Assembly (NCBI RefSeq): GCF_900117415.1 | Contig: NZ_FPEI01000005.1 | Coordinates: 1 to 64,000 of the forward strand | Reading direction: 5' to 3' | Source of the DNA: Hyphomicrobium sp. CS1BSMeth3 | Lineage (GTDB): Bacteria > Pseudomonadota > Alphaproteobacteria > Rhizobiales > Hyphomicrobiaceae | DNA length: 64,000 nt | Shown here: piece after piece, positions 26,012 to 35,107 of the stretch | How the letters are laid out: the number at the start of each line of letters is the position of its first letter | How positions within the stretch are numbered: position 1 is the first letter of the stretch | The notes under the pieces: generated by a model | Seen by the model: only the letters and a program-made list of their open reading frames with translations | Database searches by the model: none | What the model was told of the DNA's origin: nothing | Program-made: the position numbers and the translations under genes

Positions 26012-26915
26012 CCCGCCCTCCAAGCTCCACGAGCACGATCTCCGGCGGAACACCGAACCGAAGCGGCATCCCGCTGCATCCGAGGCCGCCCGACACGATC
26101 AGGTGGCGCCCTTCCTCGACAATGTGACCATAGGCGAAGCGCCGTCCATATCGGGATGGGACGATCGGTGCAAATCCGGCGAGCGCGACCTGCCCGCCGT
26201 GCGTGTGCCCCGAGAACGTCACGGCCACGCGCCGCGACACTTTGGGGAAGATATCCGGCTCATGCGCCATGAGCAGCACGGGTGCATTGTCACTGATCTT
26301 GGCCATCGTCCCCGGCAGATCATCGACGCCTGTGGCCGCTCGGGCGCGGCTGCGGGCCAGTCGCCTGAAGGCCAGCTGATCACCGAGGCCGGCCAGCCAG
26401 AAGGCGCGGCCGCCTTTCGCGAGCCGCTTCGCATCGTTCTCATAGACCGGGATGCCGGCGGCTTCGAGCGCGCGGCGGGCGCGGACCGGCCCATGGCGCC
26501 GCCGCACGGCCTCGACGTCATCCCACCAGTCGTGGTTTCCGAGAATGGCGTGCACGCCGAGCGGCGCCCTGAAGCCCGCGAACGCGCGCGCCCATTCCGA
26601 CGCCGGGATCGTGCGGCGCACGAAGCGGTGGTGAGCCATATAGTCGCCGAGCAGCAAGATCAGGTCGGGCGACAGTGCGTTCGTGTCGGCGACGATCCGC
26701 TCGACGCGCTCGAGGTCCATCCACGGCTCGCAGGCGTGGACATCGGCGACGAGCGCGATCCGAAGGTGCAGATCCTGCGGCCACCCGGACAGGCGCGGGC
26801 GGTAACGCGTGATGTGATGGGCCCAGGGCTCGACGCCGAGGGCGTAGCCGGTAAAGCCGAAGCTGGTAAGACCCAAACCTGCTGCGGCCTTCAGCAATGC
26901 GCGACGCGTGAGCAT
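26004..26915 (-). CDS. Exported calcineurin-like metallophosphoesterase (YaeI/LpxG-like)
   Basis: A 303-residue phosphoesterase. The N terminus TRRALLKAAAGLG has a twin-arginine-like signal with a hydrophobic stretch. Metal-binding motifs appear in order: ADVHACEP (D-x-H), LLGDYMAHH (GD), GNHDWW (GNHD), MAHEPD and SGHTHGGQ (GHTH). YaeI-type proteins are membrane-associated phosphodiesterases of unclear substrate, and the related chlamydial LpxG cleaves UDP-diacylglucosamine. Since lpxI is present at 46-47 kb, a lipid A role is not needed here. It lies between ruvB and ybgC, an insertion into an otherwise conserved gene order. Confidence 0.83.
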   Translation of the reverse strand: MLTRRALLKAAAGLGLTSFGFTGYALGVEPWAHHITRYRPRLSGWPQDLHLRIALVADVHACEPWMDLERVERIVADTNALSPDLILLLGDYMAHHRFVRRTIPASEWARAFAGFRAPLGVHAILGNHDWWDDVEAVRRRHGPVRARRALEAAGIPVYENDAKRLAKGGRAFWLAGLGDQLAFRRLARSRARAATGVDDLPGTMAKISDNAPVLLMAHEPDIFPKVSRRVAVTFSGHTHGGQVALAGFAPIVPSRYGRRFAYGHIVEEGRHLIVSGGLGCSGMPLRFGVPPEIVLVELGGRDA

Positions 26916-26970
26916 TCAGCGAGCAATCCCGTGAAAGCAATCAAAGGCCCCGGCAATCCTGCTGCGGGCT

Positions 26971-28047
26971 TCAGCCCCGGCCCGAAGCCGCGGCATCGTC
27001 GTCGTCCTCTGCGGCTTCAAAGAGGCCGGCCTGAGCGGCGGATGCGCGCGCCGGCCCCGTGAGCCCGAGGTGACGGTAGGCGCGTAGCGTGAGAACGCGG
27101 CCACGCGGTGTCCGGCCGATGAACCCCTGCTGAAGGAGGAACGGCTCGACCACCTCCTCCAGGGCATCGCGGGCCTCGGAGAGCGCCGCGGCAATGGTCT
27201 CGATGCCGACCGGCCCGCCGTCGTAGTTCCTGGCAATACAGTTCAGATAGCGATGATCGAGGGCGTCGAGCCCCTCGTTGTCGACCTCCAGCATGTTGAG
27301 TGCGCGGTCGGCGGCAGTGGCATCGATAATGGCGACGCCATCGACGGCCGCGAAGTCCCGCACGCGCCGCAGCAGCCGGCCGGCAATGCGCGGCGTCCCC
27401 CGCGAGCGGCGTGCGATCTCGCGCGCCCCATCGGTCGACATGCGCGTGCCGAGCACGCGCGCGCCACGGCTCACAACCTTCTCCAGCTCGTCGATCGTGT
27501 AGAAATTGAGCCGGACGGGAATGCCGAAACGGTCGCGCAGGGGGTTGGTCAGCAGGCCCGCGCGCGTCGTGGCGCCGACGAGCGTGAACTTGGCGAGATC
27601 GATCTTCACGGACCGCGCCGCCGGCCCCTCGCCGATGATCAGGTCGAGCTGATAGTCCTCCATGGCCGGGTAGAGGATTTCCTCGACGGCCGGACTGAGG
27701 CGATGGATCTCGTCGATGAAGAGGACATCCCGCTCCTCGAGGTTAGTGAGCAGGGCTGCAAGGTCCCCTGCCTTGGCGATCACCGGCCCCGATGTCGCAC
27801 GGAAGCCGACGCCCATCTCCTTGGCCATGATCTGGGCGAGCGTAGTCTTGCCGAGGCCCGGCGGCCCGGCAAACAGCACGTGATCGAGCGCGTCGCCGCG
27901 CCCCCTGGCCGCCTGGATGAAGACGCGGAGGTTGCTGCGGGCGGCCTCCTGGCCGACGAACTCGTCGAGGGACTGCGGGCGGATCGATGCCTCGAAGGCA
28001 TCGGCCTCCCTCTTGACGCTCGAGACCAGCCGGTCGGCGTCGCTCAT
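26971..28047 (-). CDS. ruvB: Holliday junction branch migration DNA helicase RuvB
   Basis: A 358-residue AAA+ motor that drives RuvA-bound Holliday junctions. Walker A is [12 protein letters not shown], Walker [12 protein letters not shown], sensor 1 GATTRAGLL. The C-terminal winged helix has [17 protein letters not shown]. The ATG at 28047 (MSDADRLV) was chosen over an upstream in-frame start. ruvC and ruvA, normally just upstream, are absent here; plsX diverges on the other strand. The C-terminal tail is extended and rich in Ala and Asp. Confidence 0.95.
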   Translation of the reverse strand: MSDADRLVSSVKREADAFEASIRPQSLDEFVGQEAARSNLRVFIQAARGRGDALDHVLFAGPPGLGKTTLAQIMAKEMGVGFRATSGPVIAKAGDLAALLTNLEERDVLFIDEIHRLSPAVEEILYPAMEDYQLDLIIGEGPAARSVKIDLAKFTLVGATTRAGLLTNPLRDRFGIPVRLNFYTIDELEKVVSRGARVLGTRMSTDGAREIARRSRGTPRIAGRLLRRVRDFAAVDGVAIIDATAADRALNMLEVDNEGLDALDHRYLNCIARNYDGGPVGIETIAAALSEARDALEEVVEPFLLQQGFIGRTPRGRVLTLRAYRHLGLTGPARASAAQAGLFEAAEDDDDAAASGRG

Positions 28048-28367
28048 CGAACCACCCCGTTCGAAGCCTGGGCGCAAGCCACAGCACAAGCCTCTGCACA
28101 AGCTTGGGCGCCCGTCGTTTCACATTCGTTCCTCGGGCTCATATCATGATTTGCCGCGCCAACGCGAGCGCCGATAGCCCTGCGCCCCGAGGTTCCTCAA
28201 CTCCGTCCGCACAATTACTGATGATAATGCCGCGATGGTAAAATCAGTTGTGCGGGCCGGGCAAAGCGCTATGTTCGGGCGGTTTTGACGGCAAGGCGGC
28301 CTGGGGGAATTCAGGGACAGTCGCCGCGTAGAAGCTTGGCCGTCCTCCTTGGACAAGTAAGAACCAT
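28048..28367. promoter_or_regulatory. Divergent ruvB/plsX intergenic region
   Basis: 320 bases without a supported gene. The DUF177 (YceD-like) gene and rpmF often found before plsX are not here. A possible plsX promoter is TTACTG (28215-28220), an 18-base spacer and TAAAAT (28239-28244). An alternative -35-like TTGACG lies at 28285. Neither is well supported. Confidence 0.35.
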
Positions 28368-29414
28368 ATGGCAGAGCCTCGCATAATCGCCATCGATGCG
28401 ATGGGGGGCGACCATGGAGTCCCGGTCGTCGTACCGGGAGCGGCCATGGCCCTCGAATCTCACCCGGCGATCGGCTTCATCCTGTGCGGCAATCGCGATG
28501 TGATCGAAGCGGAGCTGAAGGCCTTTCCGCGCCTCGCAGCGGCGTCGCGCATCGTGCATACCGACACAGCCATCTCCATGCAGGACAAGCCGAGCCAGGC
28601 CGTGCGCCGCGGCAAGGGCACCAGCATGTGGCACGCCCTCGATCAGGTGAGGGAGGGCGCGGCGCACGCCGCGATCTCCGCCGGCAATACCGGCGCGCTG
28701 ATGGCCATGTCGAAGCTCGTGCTGAGGCCCATGGCCGACATCGAGCGGCCCGCGATCGCCGCCTTCTGGCCGACGGTGAAGGGCGTCTGCATCGTCCTCG
28801 ATGTCGGCGCGAATATCGGCGCTTCGGCGCGCCAGCTCGCCGAGTATGCCCTCATGGGCGCGGCCATGGCGCGGGCCTATCTCAAGATCGACCGGCCGAG
28901 TGTCGGCTTGCTGAATGTCGGCGTCGAGGAGATCAAGGGCGCGGACGAGGTCAAGCAGGCGCATGCCTGGCTGAAACTCCCCGAGCTGGGCCTCCCGATC
29001 AACTACCGGGGCTTCGTAGAGGGCGACCAGATCGGCCAGGGCGACGTGGACGTGGTGGTCGTCGAGGGCTTTGCGGGCAACATCGCGCTCAAGACGGCCG
29101 AGGGGACCGCCCGCCAGATCGGGGTCTATCTGCGCGAGGCCATGACCCAGTCGCTGATAACCAAGATCGGCGCATTGCTGGCCAAACCCGGCTTTCGGAC
29201 ACTCAAGCACAAGATGGATCCGCGCCGCGTCAACGGCGGCGTTTTCCTCGGCCTCGACGGCATAGCGGTCAAAAGCCACGGCGGCACGGACGCTTTCGGC
29301 TTTGCGAGCGCGATCAATGTCGGCTACGAGATGGCCGCTGGCGACCTCAAGGGGCGGATCGCGTCCGATCTCGGCGCCTTCCACGGCAAGCTTGCGGCGA
29401 TCCCCGAAAACTGA
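28368..29414 (+). CDS. plsX: Phosphate acyltransferase PlsX
   Basis: A 348-residue enzyme that converts acyl-ACP to acyl-phosphate for PlsY, the first committed step of phospholipid synthesis. Family landmarks include IAIDAMGGDHGVPVVV at the N terminus, AISAGNTGALMAMSK, VLDVGANI and VVVEGFAGNIALKTAEG. Length is normal. fabH follows 36 bases downstream, the usual pairing that links phospholipid and fatty acid initiation. Confidence 0.96.
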   Translation: MAEPRIIAIDAMGGDHGVPVVVPGAAMALESHPAIGFILCGNRDVIEAELKAFPRLAAASRIVHTDTAISMQDKPSQAVRRGKGTSMWHALDQVREGAAHAAISAGNTGALMAMSKLVLRPMADIERPAIAAFWPTVKGVCIVLDVGANIGASARQLAEYALMGAAMARAYLKIDRPSVGLLNVGVEEIKGADEVKQAHAWLKLPELGLPINYRGFVEGDQIGQGDVDVVVVEGFAGNIALKTAEGTARQIGVYLREAMTQSLITKIGALLAKPGFRTLKHKMDPRRVNGGVFLGLDGIAVKSHGGTDAFGFASAINVGYEMAAGDLKGRIASDLGAFHGKLAAIPEN

Positions 29415-29450
29415 GGCGGAACAGGAAGAACTCACGCGAGGTAAAGCAAA

Positions 29451-30428
29451 GTGGCCGTCATCAGATCGGTAATTCGTGGTGTGGGCGCCTATCTTCCCAA
29501 GCGCATCATGACCAATGATGACTTCTCGCGCATCGTCGATACGACGGATGCCTGGATCACCGAGCGCACGGGCATCAAGCAGCGCCATATCGCGGCCGAG
29601 GACGAGCTGACGTCGGACCTCGGCATCGCCGCTGCCAAGCAGGCCCTCGTGCGCTCCGGCATCGATCCCGGCGACATCGATCTCATCATCTGCGCGACGG
29701 CGACGCCCGACCGGACATTTCCGGCAACGGCCGTGCGCATTCAGGCGGGCCTCGGCATCACGAACGGCGCCGCCTTCGACGTGCAGGCCGTGTGCTCGGG
29801 CTTCGTCTATGCGATGACGACGGCCGATAACTTCCTAAAAACGGGCCTTTTCAAGCGCGCGATCGTCGTCGGCGCGGAGACTTTCTCGCGCATCCTCGAC
29901 TGGTCGGACCGTGGCACATGCGTGCTCTTCGGCGACGGCGCCGGTGCCGTGGTGCTCGAGGCTCAGCCGCAAAAAGGCACGCGCGACGACCGTGGCGTCC
30001 TCTCTGCGCGCATCCGCTCCGATGGCCGCTACGAGGATCTGCTGTACGTTGACGGTGGCCCGGGCTCGACCAAGACCACCGGCCATCTCCGCATGAACGG
30101 CCGCGAGGTCTTCCGCCACGCCATCCAGAAGATCTCGGGCGTGATCGAGGAGACGCTCGTCGAGACCGGCTATGCGGCCGAGGAAATCGACCTCTACGTG
30201 CCGCACCAGGCCAACCAGCGCATTCTCGATGGCATTGCCAAGCGGCTCGGCGTCAACCCGAACAAGATCATGAGCACGCTCGCCAAGCACGGGAATACCT
30301 CCGCCGCCTCGATCCCGCTGGCACTGAACCAGGCCTTCGAGGAGCATCGCCTGAAGGAGGGCAACCTCGTCCTGATGGAGGCCATGGGGGGCGGATTTAC
30401 CTGGGGTGCGGTGCTCGCGCGCTGGTGA
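29451..30428 (+). CDS. fabH: 3-oxoacyl-ACP synthase III (KAS III)
   Basis: A 325-residue condensing enzyme that starts fatty acid synthesis from acetyl-CoA and malonyl-ACP. The triad is intact: C115 in QAVCSGF, H252 in VPHQANQRI and N282 in KHGNTSAAS. The GTG start at 29451 gives the normal N terminus [15 protein letters not shown]. It is cotranscribed with plsX. The following 160 bases are A+T-richer and carry the ihfA promoter. Confidence 0.95.
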   Translation: MAVIRSVIRGVGAYLPKRIMTNDDFSRIVDTTDAWITERTGIKQRHIAAEDELTSDLGIAAAKQALVRSGIDPGDIDLIICATATPDRTFPATAVRIQAGLGITNGAAFDVQAVCSGFVYAMTTADNFLKTGLFKRAIVVGAETFSRILDWSDRGTCVLFGDGAGAVVLEAQPQKGTRDDRGVLSARIRSDGRYEDLLYVDGGPGSTKTTGHLRMNGREVFRHAIQKISGVIEETLVETGYAAEEIDLYVPHQANQRILDGIAKRLGVNPNKIMSTLAKHGNTSAASIPLALNQAFEEHRLKEGNLVLMEAMGGGFTWGAVLARW

Positions 30429-30528
30429 GTTTCGGCTCAACGGTGCGTGCGCTGTCACACTGAAATTGATCGTTTGTTGCTGCTGAACAATTTTTATTGC
30501 GATTTCAGCCGGTTGTTCTTCTCGGGCA

Positions 30529-30557
30529 TTGACCCGAATGTCCGCTGCCGGTAGCTT
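30529..30557 (+). promoter_or_regulatory. Candidate sigma-70 promoter of ihfA
   Basis: TTGACC (30529-30534), a 17-base spacer and TAGCTT (30552-30557) lie about 35 bases before the ihfA ATG. Good -35 match, weaker -10. CTATACAAT just downstream is an alternative -10 with a poorer spacer. Confidence 0.35.
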
Positions 30558-30590
30558 CTATACAATCAAGCATCGGGGAGGCGTTTACCA

Positions 30591-30908
30591 ATGGGCAGCA
30601 AGACATTGACCCGTGCGGATCTGGCGGACGCGTTGGTGCGGAAAGTTGGTCTGCCACGGAACGAGTCCCAGGAGCTCGTCGAGCGCGTGCTCAGCGAAAT
30701 TTCCGAGACGCTTTCGCAAGGCGAAGGCGTGAAGCTCTCCTCGTTCGGTTCGTTCGGCGTGCGCGCCAAGGCGCAGCGCATGGGCCGCAACCCCAAGACT
30801 GGCGAGGAAGTGCCGATCACACCGCGCCGGGTTCTGGTCTTCCGGCCGAGCAATATCATGAAGGAGCGTATCAATACGCGTCTGAACCGGCGCAAGGCGG
30901 CGGAATGA
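30591..30908 (+). CDS. ihfA: Integration host factor subunit alpha
   Basis: A 105-residue HU/IHF-family DNA-bending protein. The start [18 protein letters not shown] and the arm region with [20 protein letters not shown] (residues about 45-64) identify the alpha subunit. It pairs with IhfB to bend DNA in regulation, recombination and replication. GGGGAGG stands about 9 bases before the ATG. A MerR-type gene follows 79 bases on, the conserved plsX-fabH-ihfA-merR order of Rhizobiales. Confidence 0.95.
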   Translation: MGSKTLTRADLADALVRKVGLPRNESQELVERVLSEISETLSQGEGVKLSSFGSFGVRAKAQRMGRNPKTGEEVPITPRRVLVFRPSNIMKERINTRLNRRKAAE

Positions 30909-30987
30909 TCCTATGATGTTTTGATCTAGGAATGGCTCAAGCGCCGTTGGGCGACGGCACGGGGCCATTAAACGGCGGGGCACTAAC

Positions 30988-31515
30988 ATGGCTAAATCGG
31001 CGGATGCATTCCGCACGATCAGCGAGGTATCCACCGAGCTGGACGTGCCGAAACATGTATTGCGCTTTTGGGAACAGCGCTTCAAGCAGCTCAAGCCGCT
31101 GAAGCGGGGTGGCGGGCGGCGGTTCTACCGGCCCGAGGACGTCGAGCTGATCAAGGGCATCAAGTCGCTGCTCAATCGCGATGCGTACACGATCAGAGGC
31201 GTCCAGCGCATTCTCAAGGAGCAGGGCGTCGAGATGGTCAAGCGGCTCGCATCGGACGATGCGACGGCGCTGATTGCAGCCGTGCCGCAAGCCGCGGAGG
31301 CAGCGGCGATCTCGGCCGCGCCGAACGCGCGCCGCGCCTCGGGGACGCGCAAGGCGCGCGCCGGCAGCGAAGCCGCGGCTCAGGAAGCATCTGTCGGGCG
31401 CGATGTCGTCGTGGCTGCGATTTCGGAGCTCAGCGCCTGCCGGGCGCTTCTCGCCGGAGAGACCTTGCGTGCAAAGGCACCGGCTGGAGCCTCTGCCGCC
31501 AGCGGCCGTCGCTAG
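30988..31515 (+). CDS. MerR-family transcriptional regulator
   Basis: A 175-residue regulator. The N-terminal winged helix has [20 protein letters not shown], then [15 protein letters not shown] and [14 protein letters not shown]. The C-terminal half is Ala-rich with no metal-binding cysteines, so it does not look like a metal sensor. It belongs to the conserved but poorly understood MerR gene downstream of ihfA in alphaproteobacteria. The next gene starts 3 bases after its stop. Confidence 0.88.
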   Translation: MAKSADAFRTISEVSTELDVPKHVLRFWEQRFKQLKPLKRGGGRRFYRPEDVELIKGIKSLLNRDAYTIRGVQRILKEQGVEMVKRLASDDATALIAAVPQAAEAAAISAAPNARRASGTRKARAGSEAAAQEASVGRDVVVAAISELSACRALLAGETLRAKAPAGASAASGRR

Positions 31516-31518
31516 GCC

Positions 31519-32265
31519 GTGGCCGGGCGCACCCGCGCAGCAGCGCCGCCCGGCGACACCGACGTGTGGGTTGTCGATCTCAGTGCTCTAGGCACGCGCC
31601 TTGTCGCGCTCGAGCGCGATCGACATCTGCTCACTGAAGCCGAGATCGCGCGCGCCAGCCGGATCACGGGCGAAGCACATCGCAATGACTGGATTGCCGC
31701 TCACGTCGCTCTTCACCTGGTGCTGATGGAGCATCTCGGGCGCCCCGTGCACTTCGGCGGTGCCGGCGCGGGCAAGCCGCGCGTCTCAGGCTGGAATGGC
31801 GAGTTCAGCCTCAGCCACAGCGCCGGACTTGCCGTCATCGCTGTCCGCGATCAAGGCCGCGTCGGGATCGATGCCGAGGTGCGCCGCCCGGTGCGCCTCA
31901 GTACCGAGCGCCGACACCTGATCGAGATCGCCGGCGTCGCCGCGCACCCTGAGGCGTCGCTGCCGGCCGATGATGCCGAGGTGCGCTTCCTCACCGCCTG
32001 GACGCGGCTCGAGGCCATCGGGAAGATGCGCGGCACGGGCATCGGCGCACTACTGGAGACGCTCGGCATCGTCGCTCGGGGCCCCGGCACCGATGCGGTC
32101 GCGGAACGAACGCGCCAGCTCGTAACCGACGAAGCGCAACCGATCGGTATTCTCGGCATTGATGTCGGCCGCTTCGATGCCGTCGCCGCTCTCGCGACCT
32201 CGCCGCCGGCTGCCACACATGAACTGCACGATCTCGCCACGGAGATTGCCCGCCTTGGCGGTTGA
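31519..32265 (+). CDS. 4'-phosphopantetheinyl transferase superfamily protein (Sfp-type)
   Basis: A 248-residue enzyme that transfers phosphopantetheine from CoA to carrier proteins. The Sfp-type motifs are present: GKPRV, FSLSHSAGLAVIAV, VGIDAEV (metal-binding Asp and Glu) and FLTAWTRLEAIGKMRGTG. Its carrier protein is unknown, as no NRPS or PKS is in the window. The GTG start at 31519 lies 3 bases after the MerR stop, implying cotranscription. The C-terminal 70 residues are weakly conserved. Confidence 0.85.
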   Translation: MAGRTRAAAPPGDTDVWVVDLSALGTRLVALERDRHLLTEAEIARASRITGEAHRNDWIAAHVALHLVLMEHLGRPVHFGGAGAGKPRVSGWNGEFSLSHSAGLAVIAVRDQGRVGIDAEVRRPVRLSTERRHLIEIAGVAAHPEASLPADDAEVRFLTAWTRLEAIGKMRGTGIGALLETLGIVARGPGTDAVAERTRQLVTDEAQPIGILGIDVGRFDAVAALATSPPAATHELHDLATEIARLGG

Positions 32266-32383
32266 TTTGAGTCCCGCCGGTCGCGCATGAGGGGCATCTG
32301 TCCGGACATTGTGGCTGGAGCCTGCCCTGCGTGCCTGCTATCTCCTGGATCGAACAGATGTCGAGATCAGGGACGAGAGCAGG

Positions 32384-33106
32384 ATGAACGACGCGAGCCA
32401 GGGCACCGGGGAACGAGCCATCACCGTCGAGGAGGCCATCCGCGGCCGCAAGTCGACGCGCGCCTTCCTGAAGACGCCGGTGCCGCGCGAGCTGATCGCG
32501 CGCATTCTTACAACTGCGGGACGCGCACCCTCCGGCTCCAATATTCAGCCGTGGAAGGTCTACGTATTCGACGGCAAGGTGCGCGACGAGATCGTCACCG
32601 ATCTTTGCCAGCGTTACGACACCGTCGGCGAAGGCACGCGCGAATACGAGTACTATCCCACCAAGTGGTACGAGCCTTATCTGGCGCGTCGCCGCACCTG
32701 CGGCTGGGGCCTCTACAGCACCATGGGCATCACCCGTGAGGACAAGGCGGGCATGCACGCCCAGCGCCGCCAGAACTACGAGTTCTTCGGCGCGCCCACG
32801 GCCTTCATCTTCTCGATCGATCGCCAGCTCGAAAAGGGCTCATGGCTCGACACGGGCATGTTCGTCCAGTCGGTCATGATCGCGGCGCGCCAGTTCGGCC
32901 TCGAGACGATCCCGCAAGCCGCACTCGCGAACTTTCACGAGGTACTGCGAGCCCGCCTCAGCGTGCCGGACGATGAGATCATCATCTGCGGCATGGGCAT
33001 CGGCTATCCCGACACCAGCGCGAAGGTGAACTCATTCACGACCGAACGCGAGCCGCTCGAGAACTTCGTCACCTGGGTCGACGCGTTGAAGCCTGCGAAG
33101 GACTGA
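32384..33106 (+). CDS. Nitroreductase family protein
   Basis: A 240-residue flavoprotein of the FMN-dependent nitroreductase family. Conserved features are EEAIRGRKSTRAFLKTPVP (FMN phosphate-binding Arg and Ser), GRAPSGSNIQPWKVYVF and, near the C terminus, GMGIGYPD. It probably reduces nitroaromatics or quinone-like compounds with NAD(P)H; the physiological substrate is unknown. AGGA directly precedes the ATG at 32384, and the frame stays open upstream, so the start is reasonable but not certain. It stands alone between the PPTase and a minus-strand pair. Confidence 0.88.
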   Translation: MNDASQGTGERAITVEEAIRGRKSTRAFLKTPVPRELIARILTTAGRAPSGSNIQPWKVYVFDGKVRDEIVTDLCQRYDTVGEGTREYEYYPTKWYEPYLARRRTCGWGLYSTMGITREDKAGMHAQRRQNYEFFGAPTAFIFSIDRQLEKGSWLDTGMFVQSVMIAARQFGLETIPQAALANFHEVLRARLSVPDDEIIICGMGIGYPDTSAKVNSFTTEREPLENFVTWVDALKPAKD

Positions 33107-33111
33107 GCGTC

Positions 33112-33414
33112 CTACCTCCGCGCCTCGATGCCGTCGATCGCGCGCTGGACCTCGTCGCTGGTCAGCACCCAGTCGTTGTCGAGGTTCGCGATCACCTCGC
33201 GCATGAACGGCTCCGAGAGCGCGATGGCGCGCGGACCATCCTGGAGGTGATCGTAAAGGATCGCGAGGGCGAGCTGCTGCGGGCTCTCGCCCTCATAGGT
33301 CCACTCGAAGCCCCAGGTCGTGAACTGCTTGATGTCGTAACGCTCGGAGAGCGGCGCCCCGTCGACCTGCACCACCAGTCCGTCGAACCCGCGCACGCCG
33401 CTATACGTCTTCAT
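33112..33414 (-). CDS. Conserved hypothetical protein (DUF6166-like)
   Basis: A 100-residue cytoplasmic protein beginning MKTYSGVRGFDGLVVQVDG with FEWTYEGESPQQLALAILYDHL in the middle. This resembles small DUF6166-type proteins found near phage and stress genes in proteobacteria; function unknown. GGGGAG lies 8 bases before the ATG at 33414. It overlaps the end of the GNAT gene by 14 bases, implying coupling. It ends six bases from the convergent nitroreductase gene. Confidence 0.7.
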   Translation of the reverse strand: MKTYSGVRGFDGLVVQVDGAPLSERYDIKQFTTWGFEWTYEGESPQQLALAILYDHLQDGPRAIALSEPFMREVIANLDNDWVLTSDEVQRAIDGIEARR

Positions 33415-33937
33415 CTTCCTGCTCCCCTTCGAACCCCGCCTCTGCGTGTGATATGTCACAAATAGGGCAGAGCGCAACCTCGAGCCGCGGCAACACCCGC
33501 CCCGGGATCGAGCCCGAGGGTGCAACACCCGCCGATCGCGCGCCCATACGGAGGTAGAACGGCACCGCGCCTGGATCGGCATCGATGGTCATGCGGCGGG
33601 CGCCGGCATCGCGTGCCGTCGCCACGGCCCAAAGGAAAAGCACACGCCCACAACCGCGCCCAAGCTCGGAGGGCTCGACGAACAGCTTCGCGAGATCGGC
33701 ATTCGGCCCCTCGACCGCGATCTGGCAAAGCCCGATCGGCCGGCCTTCGCGTTCGGCGACGCGCACTACGGTGCTGCCAAGCTCCTCGCCCGTGAGGGTC
33801 AACTCGCGACGGCAGGCTTCCATGAAGGTCGCGTCATATCCCCATACGGCCTTCGAGCGCAGGCAGAGCTCGCTGAGCGCTGCAAGCTCATCGGCACGGG
33901 CTTCCCTGAGGCGGATCTCAGCGGGCGGGAGAGACAT
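33401..33937 (-). CDS. GNAT-family N-acetyltransferase
   Basis: A 178-residue acetyltransferase. The GNAT core is visible: IRLREARADELAALSEL at the start, the acetyl-CoA-binding LFVEPSELGRGCGRVLFLWA (R/Q-x-x-G-x-G/A motif around GRGCG) and MTIDADPGAVPFYLRMGAR at the end. The acceptor is unknown. The ATG at 33937 (MSLPPAEIR) was chosen from similarity. Its 3' end overlaps the next small gene by 14 bases. Confidence 0.83.
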   Translation of the reverse strand: MSLPPAEIRLREARADELAALSELCLRSKAVWGYDATFMEACRRELTLTGEELGSTVVRVAEREGRPIGLCQIAVEGPNADLAKLFVEPSELGRGCGRVLFLWAVATARDAGARRMTIDADPGAVPFYLRMGARSAGVAPSGSIPGRVLPRLEVALCPICDISHAEAGFEGEQEDEDV

Positions 33938-34083
33938 CACGCGGTGCTCCCCGGATACACGTCGGCAGCGACACGATTTCGCGGTGCTTGTCGCCGTGGC
34001 CTGCTCTGCCGTAGCTTCTGCGGGCGCACGGCATTGCGGGGCGCGGCCGGGCGCCACATCATTCCAGGGGAAAGGTCACGGAC

Positions 34084-34863
34084 ATGGCCGAAGGACGGGA
34101 TGTAGGCGGCGACGCCGCCGCCATCAGAGCTGCGAGAATGCACGCCCAGGCCCAGAAGGCCGCGCCGCCACGCGAGGTCCGCCTCGTCGCGCATTCCAAC
34201 ATCCTCTACTGGTGGGTTGTTTGGTTCTACGGCTATGTCTGTGCCTTCGCGACCTACCTCAATAATGTCACGGTCCCCTTCGCCGGCAAGCAGATCAAGT
34301 TCTTTCCCGAGGCGTGGCTCGGCATCTCCTACGTCGCCGTCATCCTGTTCGTGATCGTCTTCACGAACGTCAGGGCGCGCGTTCTGCACACCTTCATTAT
34401 TGCGGCAGTGGTCGCCTTGGCCCTCGTCGGCCTGGAATGGAGATGGGGTCTCGGCTCGGTCTTCAGCTTCGTGCCCGAGATCAGAGTGCACATGAACCTC
34501 GCGTTCTACATCATGATGTCGACGGGCCTCCTGCTCATCTGGATCGTCGTCGTATTCGGCATCGACCAGCTCACGTACTGGCGCTTTCACGGCGGCCAGG
34601 TCGTCGAGCGCCATCGGCTCGGCAACGCGCCCGGCAACGTCTACGACACGCGCGGGATGCTCATGCGGCGCAACCCCGACGATCTCTTCCGCCACAAGCT
34701 CCTCGGCCTCGGCTTCCTGGGCCTCGGCACCGGCGACGTCGTGTTCAAGCCGGCGGCCGCAGGCTCGGAGCCCTTCATCATCGAGAACGTTTGGCGCAGC
34801 ACCGAGAAGCAGCGGCGCGTCGAGCGTCTGCTCACGCTGTCGGGCGGCTCTGGCGAGGCCTGA
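34084..34863 (+). CDS. Conserved membrane protein with C-terminal PH-like domain
   Basis: A 259-residue protein of unknown function. Four hydrophobic segments can be seen: ILYWWVVWFYGYVCAFATYL, WLGISYVAVILFVIVFTNV, HTFIIAAVVALALVGLEW and LAFYIMMSTGLLLIWIVVVF. The C-terminal 80 residues read like a bacterial PH (YdbS/bPH-type) domain: RRNPDDLFRHKLLGLGFLG followed by GDVVFKP and FIIENVWR. The N-terminal 30 residues are cytoplasmic and Ala/Arg-rich. Upstream, the divergent GNAT gene is 146 bases away. No role can be assigned. Confidence 0.72.
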   Translation: MAEGRDVGGDAAAIRAARMHAQAQKAAPPREVRLVAHSNILYWWVVWFYGYVCAFATYLNNVTVPFAGKQIKFFPEAWLGISYVAVILFVIVFTNVRARVLHTFIIAAVVALALVGLEWRWGLGSVFSFVPEIRVHMNLAFYIMMSTGLLLIWIVVVFGIDQLTYWRFHGGQVVERHRLGNAPGNVYDTRGMLMRRNPDDLFRHKLLGLGFLGLGTGDVVFKPAAAGSEPFIIENVWRSTEKQRRVERLLTLSGGSGEA

Positions 34864-35107
34864 GCCTCGCCGCGCTCGCTCATCCGCGCGGCGAGATCGT
34901 CAGTACAGGCAGCGTTCCGCCAACAAGTTTGCGGCGGAATTGCCCGCGCCCGTGGACAATGCCGGCAGGCACCACTAAGGAATACCCCCAGCGAACGGCG
35001 TGCAGCACAGGGCAGCACGCGAATGGAGATGAGCTCGGCGTGCACAGTCCGCCGCGAGGAGTGACTATTTGCTCGCGCGCCCGTCCACTGGCTGGACGGG
35101 CCGCTTG

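Noticed and set aside
28311-29588. Minus-strand open frame of 425 codons
   Set aside because: It is antisense to plsX and the start of fabH; no domain was recognised.
33420-33445. T-loop-like GGGTTCGAAGG on the minus strand, possible tRNA
   Set aside because: It lies inside the GNAT coding sequence and no acceptor stem or anticodon arm pairs around it.
34915-34939. TTCCGCC/GGCGGAA hairpin as terminator of the PH-domain membrane gene
   Set aside because: Only 7 bp with an 11-base loop and no T-run; too weak to call.
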